In this document: positions 63,905 to 64,000 of the stretch, in pieces
Numbering within the stretch: the stretch's first letter is position 1
Layout: each line of letters starts with the position of its first letter
From: Gammaproteobacteria bacterium
GTDB lineage: Bacteria; Pseudomonadota; Gammaproteobacteria; Burkholderiales; Nitrosomonadaceae
Length of the DNA: 64,000 nucleotides
Assembly: GCA_015709635.1 (NCBI GenBank)
Contig: CP054180.1
Location: 2,666,001-2,730,000, forward strand
Reading direction: 5' to 3'
Program-made: the position numbers and the translations under genes
Notes under the pieces: model-generated
The model's database searches: none
What the model saw: only the letters and a program-made list of their open reading frames with translations
Told to the model about the DNA's origin: nothing

Positions 63905-64000
63905 ATGAACAAGACTGAATTGATTGAAGCCATTGCTACACGTTCTAAAACCACCAAAGCCCAAACAACTGCCATGCTGAACGGATTGCTTGAAGTTATT
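63905..64000 (+). CDS. hupB: HU-family DNA-binding protein, 5' part (runs off the window)
   Basis: The first 32 codons, MNKTELIEAIATRSKTTKAQ then TTAMLNGLLEVI, are the helix-turn-helix N-terminus of HU-beta/HupB-type nucleoid proteins (about 90 aa when complete). HU binds and bends DNA as a dimer. The gene is cut by the end of the window. As a core gene it marks where ordinary chromosome probably resumes. Confidence 0.8.
   Translation, partial: MNKTELIEAIATRSKTTKAQTTAMLNGLLEVI

Overview
The window looks like a mosaic accessory region of a proteobacterial chromosome, most likely a betaproteobacterium. A Nitrosomonas-like organism is my guess, from the moderate G+C, the insertion-sequence styles and the HU gene entering at the right edge; no rRNA or other taxonomic marker is present. 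Very little ordinary core genome is visible. The only clear core genes are the start of a HU-type DNA-binding protein gene (63905 to the edge) and a 32-codon tail of comM (7867-7962).

Left part (1-8 kb) is scrap-yard DNA. It holds an AbiE-type toxin/antitoxin pair, remnants of IS3- and IS5-type transposases, a 3' half of a tRNA-Thr with duplicated 25-bp repeats (a probable integration scar), a FitAB/VapC-type toxin/antitoxin pair, and a broken hipBA pair. A G+C-richer GH36 alpha-galactosidase gene follows, then a complete IS481-type element with a 7-bp target duplication and a one-base frameshift in its transposase.

From 8.0 to 21.4 kb one minus-strand operon encodes two giant proteins (2144 and 1769 aa) that I cannot assign to any family, an M15-type zinc peptidase, a small secreted protein and a small cytoplasmic protein. 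This is one of the two candidates here for an undescribed system. A 2.6-kb IS21-family element follows (21595-24213). It has cut off a VOC-fold gene that sits next to a GFA-family gene, with a likely integron attC site between them.

From 25.5 to 38.4 kb lies a P-type (RP4-like) mating-pair-formation cluster in RP4 gene order on the minus strand: trbB-C-D-E-F-G-H-I-J-K-L and a TrbN-like transglycosylase, preceded by a TrbA-like regulator. On the plus strand are a KorB-like ParB-family regulator and a KfrB-domain protein. KorB-like and other operator palindromes and a cluster of DnaA boxes point to an integrated IncP-like plasmid or ICE backbone. No relaxase, coupling protein, ParA or replication initiator is visible.

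From 38.6 to 63.1 kb is a phosphorothioation-type defence island. A plus-strand DNA-phosphorothioation-associated methyltransferase converges on a tightly coupled minus-strand operon. That operon reads: ribbon-helix-helix protein, DUF4007/SspB-like, SspC-like ATPase, SspD/DndC-like PAPS-reductase-fold protein, then DptF/G/H-like restriction proteins. It continues into three unusual downstream genes: a double-GHKL histidine-kinase-like protein, a large receiver-like protein, and an HNH-STAND ATPase-TPR protein. The cysteine desulfurase (SspA/DndA) is absent from the window. The three downstream genes look like a sensing or abortive arm added to the modification-restriction operon, and this is the second main candidate for something new.
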